A stretch of 25,418 bases of DNA from a virus: the IMG/VR virus record IMGVR_UViG_3300033149_004199, positions 1-25,418 of that record; one strand, written 5' to 3'. The position numbers and the translations under genes are program-made. Within the stretch, counting starts at the first letter, position 1; each line of letters opens with the position of its first letter. The notes under the pieces are model-generated. The model saw only the letters and a program-made list of their open reading frames with translations. It was not told the DNA's origin and did not search any database. Shown here piece after piece: positions 24,492 to 25,418 of this stretch.

Positions 24492-24540
24492 AAACGGCGG
24501 AAGCAGTTTGGGGGCCCTAGGGGGGCTTGGGTTGGACACT

Positions 24541-24690
24541 GCTCATGGGTACTGCGGAGCGGCTGATGTACCAGGTGGTGTGTCGCTGATATTGCTGCTC
24601 TGCGACCGCTGCAACGTGTTGCATACCAACGAGTTACGTCGATGGCTCCGTGCCGAGAGTGTGGTCGATCTCAAGTGTACTCCACTTGGA
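24541..24690. other. Non-coding stretch with small hairpins and a possible short zinc-ribbon frame
   Basis: Small stems continue here: GGTAC/GTACC (24548/24568), GTCGC/GCGAC (24582/24602), TGCAAC/GTTGCA (24610/24618) and CAAGTG/CACTTG (24672/24683). One + frame ending at 24696 encodes LLLCDRCNVLHTNELRRW and a later Cys, a possible zinc knuckle, but it lacks a good start and ribosome binding site. I do not call it a gene. Confidence 0.4.
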
Positions 24691-24778
24691 CGGTGATACT
24701 CGCCCAGGATGCCACCTGTCGATTAGTGTCAGCCGAACCTGTCAAAAATACCCCCTCAAACGGGGAGTTTGAACCCGA

Positions 24779-24820
24779 TTCCCTCCTTCCTCCCCCCTTC
24801 CTTCCCCTTTCCTTCTCCCT
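24779..24820. repeat. 42-nt uninterrupted pyrimidine tract
   Basis: All 42 bases from 24779 to 24820 are C or T on the + strand, so the - strand is pure purine with several G-runs (3, 6, 4 and 3). Some loops are 8-9 nt, so it falls just short of a textbook G-quadruplex. It could form triplex or quadruplex structure or serve as a protein-binding site. The neighbouring region to about 24855 remains pyrimidine-rich. Confidence 0.8.
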
Positions 24821-24892
24821 ACACCCCGCTTCTCTTGCTTTCACTTGCTCTCACGTTGCGGCAAGCGGCATCCGATGGTCGGGAGTAAAAGA

Positions 24893-24933
24893 TAGCCCGT
24901 CCCCTCCCTAGAGGGAGTTGCACGGACGGGCTA
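24893..24933 (-). terminator. Hairpin resembling a leftward intrinsic terminator
   Basis: TAGCCCGTCC (24893-24902) pairs perfectly with GGACGGGCTA (24924-24933) over 10 bp and encloses a second hairpin, CTCCC-TAGA-GGGAG (24904-24917). Read on the - strand the stem is followed by TCTTTT, as in a rho-independent terminator. On the + strand C-runs follow, so it would terminate leftward transcripts. No leftward gene is seen to its right in this window. Confidence 0.6.
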
Positions 24934-24942
24934 CCCCTATCG

Positions 24943-24975
24943 GTGACGTGCGTAGAGGCACGTCACTTGCAAGTG
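24943..24975. repeat. Two abutting strong inverted repeats
   Basis: GTGACGTGC (24943-24951) pairs perfectly with GCACGTCAC (24958-24966) around the loop GTAGAG. It runs into CACTTGCAAGTG (24964-24975), a perfect 12-bp palindrome sharing three bases. Such strings of dyads in a gene-free region often bind proteins, such as repressors or replication initiators, but no known site is recognised. Confidence 0.75.
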
Positions 24976-25186
24976 TAGGGGGAGGGGCGGATACGGTCAA
25001 CGGATGGAGGTTGCGTGACGGGAGGGGATTGTGGTGTTCGCCCTGGTCGAATTGGACACTTAGGATTTTGTGACAGCGTATTTGCCCCAATTCGAGAAAT
25101 TTTAAGTTGGTTTGTTGCAAGGACTTACGTCGAATCCGAAAAAAAACTTGTGGCAAATTAGCGAATAGCCGAGTACATTGCAGCGG

Positions 25187-25230
25187 CCGGACGCATCGAA
25201 TCCAGTCCGGTTGGTCGGTTGCACCCGACC
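25187..25230 (+). promoter_or_regulatory. Tandem hairpins in the leader of the last gene
   Basis: CCGGAC (25187-25192) pairs with GTCCGG (25205-25210), and GGTCGG (25213-25218) pairs with CCGACC (25225-25230) around the loop TTGCAC. Two perfect 6-bp stems stand side by side about 30 nt before the ATG at 25259. They may be an operator, an attenuator or a structured leader. No riboswitch class is recognised. Confidence 0.5.
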
Positions 25231-25258
25231 TTGCATGTCACCCCTATCGGAGAGAGCG

Positions 25259-25418
25259 ATGAATACTGTTGCGAAACGGCCATCCCCGGGGCGTGTTGCC
25301 CGGGATAGTCGTGAGCGTGCTCTGCACAAGCTGGGCACGGAGTGGTTAAGAGCTTGCAAGCCCTTGGAGTGGGGCGAAGAGCCCGATGCAGACGAGTTAG
25401 CCCGTATCACGATTGCGG
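25259..25418 (+). CDS. Start of a gene running off the window (partial)
   Basis: An open frame from ATG 25259 to the window end (53 codons seen), with GGAGAGAG at 25249-25256 as ribosome binding site. The visible N terminus is basic (VAKRPSPGRVARDSRERAL) and then becomes acidic (LEWGEEPDADELARI). No domain is recognisable from this part. It appears to open a separate transcription unit downstream of the non-coding region. The paired hairpins and repeated 11-mer upstream suggest its expression is controlled in cis. Confidence 0.6.
   Translation, partial: MNTVAKRPSPGRVARDSRERALHKLGTEWLRACKPLEWGEEPDADELARITIA

Larger units (their letters stand above)
23935..24515 (+). ncRNA. Candidate large structured RNA (nested stem-loop chain)
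   Basis: No protein frame looks convincing here, but successive inverted repeats tile the segment. Domain I: CAACCG 23935-23940 pairs with CGGTTG 24069-24074, enclosing AGTG/CACT and GCCGC/GCGGC. Domain II (24087-24149): CCAG/CTGG, a bulged stem pairing 24091-24100 with 24132-24140, and CGCTCAT/ATGAGCG. Domain III (24160-24259): an 11-bp stem. Further stems: GCCAGG/CCTGGC (24261/24289), CCTCA/TGAG, AGCGA...TCGCT around ATAG-GCAA-CTAT (GNRA loop at 24340-24343), TTGTCG/CGACAA (24375/24387), and CCCCCAA plus ACTGC against GCAGT plus TTGGGGG (24409-24514). The GNRA loop favours the + strand. Stem choices are by eye. A large phage RNA of the GOLLD/ROOL kind is a possible class, not an identification. 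Confidence 0.45.
24933..25250 (+). repeat. Duplicated hairpin-plus-ACCCCTATCGG module
   Basis: The 11-mer ACCCCTATCGG occurs at 24933-24943 and at 25240-25250. Each copy is preceded by GTTGCAC (24917-24923 and 25218-25224), lying inside or next to a hairpin. The second copy overlaps the purine-rich ribosome binding site of the gene starting at 25259. The shared order suggests a duplicated cis-regulatory leader. The full feature span covers both copies and the sequence between them. Confidence 0.6.

Noticed and set aside
24761-24777. A tRNA T-arm-like hairpin
   Set aside because: The stem is short, the loop lacks the tRNA consensus, and no acceptor or anticodon arm can be placed around it.
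24893-24933. Reading this hairpin as the rightward terminator of the late operon
   Set aside because: On the + strand the stem is followed by C-runs, not T-runs. The T-rich tail is on the - strand.
24908-25156. An 82-codon - strand frame over the dyads near 24.9 kb
   Set aside because: It uses a TTG start without a ribosome binding site and runs through the hairpins and pyrimidine-rich flanks.
23935-25258. A CRISPR array or attachment site in the non-coding region
   Set aside because: There are no regularly spaced direct repeats, no tRNA end and no integrase gene in the window to support either.

Overview
The window looks like the late (packaging and morphogenesis) region of a tailed double-stranded DNA bacteriophage or prophage. 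The main evidence is a large terminase subunit with complete ATPase and nuclease motifs, a portal-like protein, head-tail connector-like proteins, a probable tail-tube protein, and a very large virion-type protein with a conserved block split by an intein. From the end of an upstream gene (position 79) to about 23.65 kb every gene is on the + strand, and most neighbours are joined by ATGA, TGATG or TAATG start/stop overlaps, so this is probably one long, translationally coupled late operon. The host is not shown directly. Cys-rich proteins with a LamG-like opening motif, and the Cys-rich N terminus of the radical-SAM/glycosyltransferase protein, remind me of proteins from Planctomycetota and their phages. 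That attribution is recall-based and tentative.

Layout. 2-379: end of an upstream gene and a small helical protein, possibly the small terminase. 376-3087: TerL, interrupted exactly inside its Walker A loop by a 339-residue LAGLIDADG intein. 3112-5546: a coiled-coil protein and the portal. 5546-9631: a zinc-ribbon protein, a head-tail adaptor, a gp36-like connector, a beta-rich small protein, a tail-terminator-like protein and a probable tail-tube protein. 9631-13118: a proline-rich disordered protein carrying several G/C homopolymer tracts, then three probable minor tail or surface proteins, the last with 24 cysteines. 13115-15672: a cargo pair, a radical-SAM/SPASM-like protein fused to a GT-A glycosyltransferase, then a PAPS-type sulfotransferase. 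15669-22737: a membrane-anchored coiled-coil protein, a second proline-rich disordered protein, and a 1586-residue virion-type protein with a second intein of a different subtype. 22747-23651: a 44-residue basic protein and a serine-recombinase-like protein that seems to have lost its catalytic residues.

After 23.65 kb the organisation changes. A 77-residue, strongly acidic protein lies on the - strand with its own promoter and ribosome binding site. Then comes about 1.4 kb with no convincing protein gene. The left part (about 23935-24515) is a chain of nested stem-loops, the best consisting of an 11-bp stem enclosing an 8-bp stem, so it may encode a large structured RNA. The right part has a 42-nt pure pyrimidine run, strong inverted repeats (one resembling a leftward intrinsic terminator) and a duplicated hairpin-plus-11-mer module. 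The second copy of that module leads directly into the ribosome binding site of a gene running off the window end at 25418.

How the genes work together (inference). TerL and the portal package DNA, the connectors and tail-tube protein build the neck and tail, and the proline-rich, Cys-rich and giant proteins complete the particle. The glycosyltransferase and sulfotransferase may decorate virion or host glycans. Both TerL and the giant protein must be spliced before they can work. No recognisable major capsid protein, tape-measure protein, lysis gene, integrase or tRNA gene was found here.
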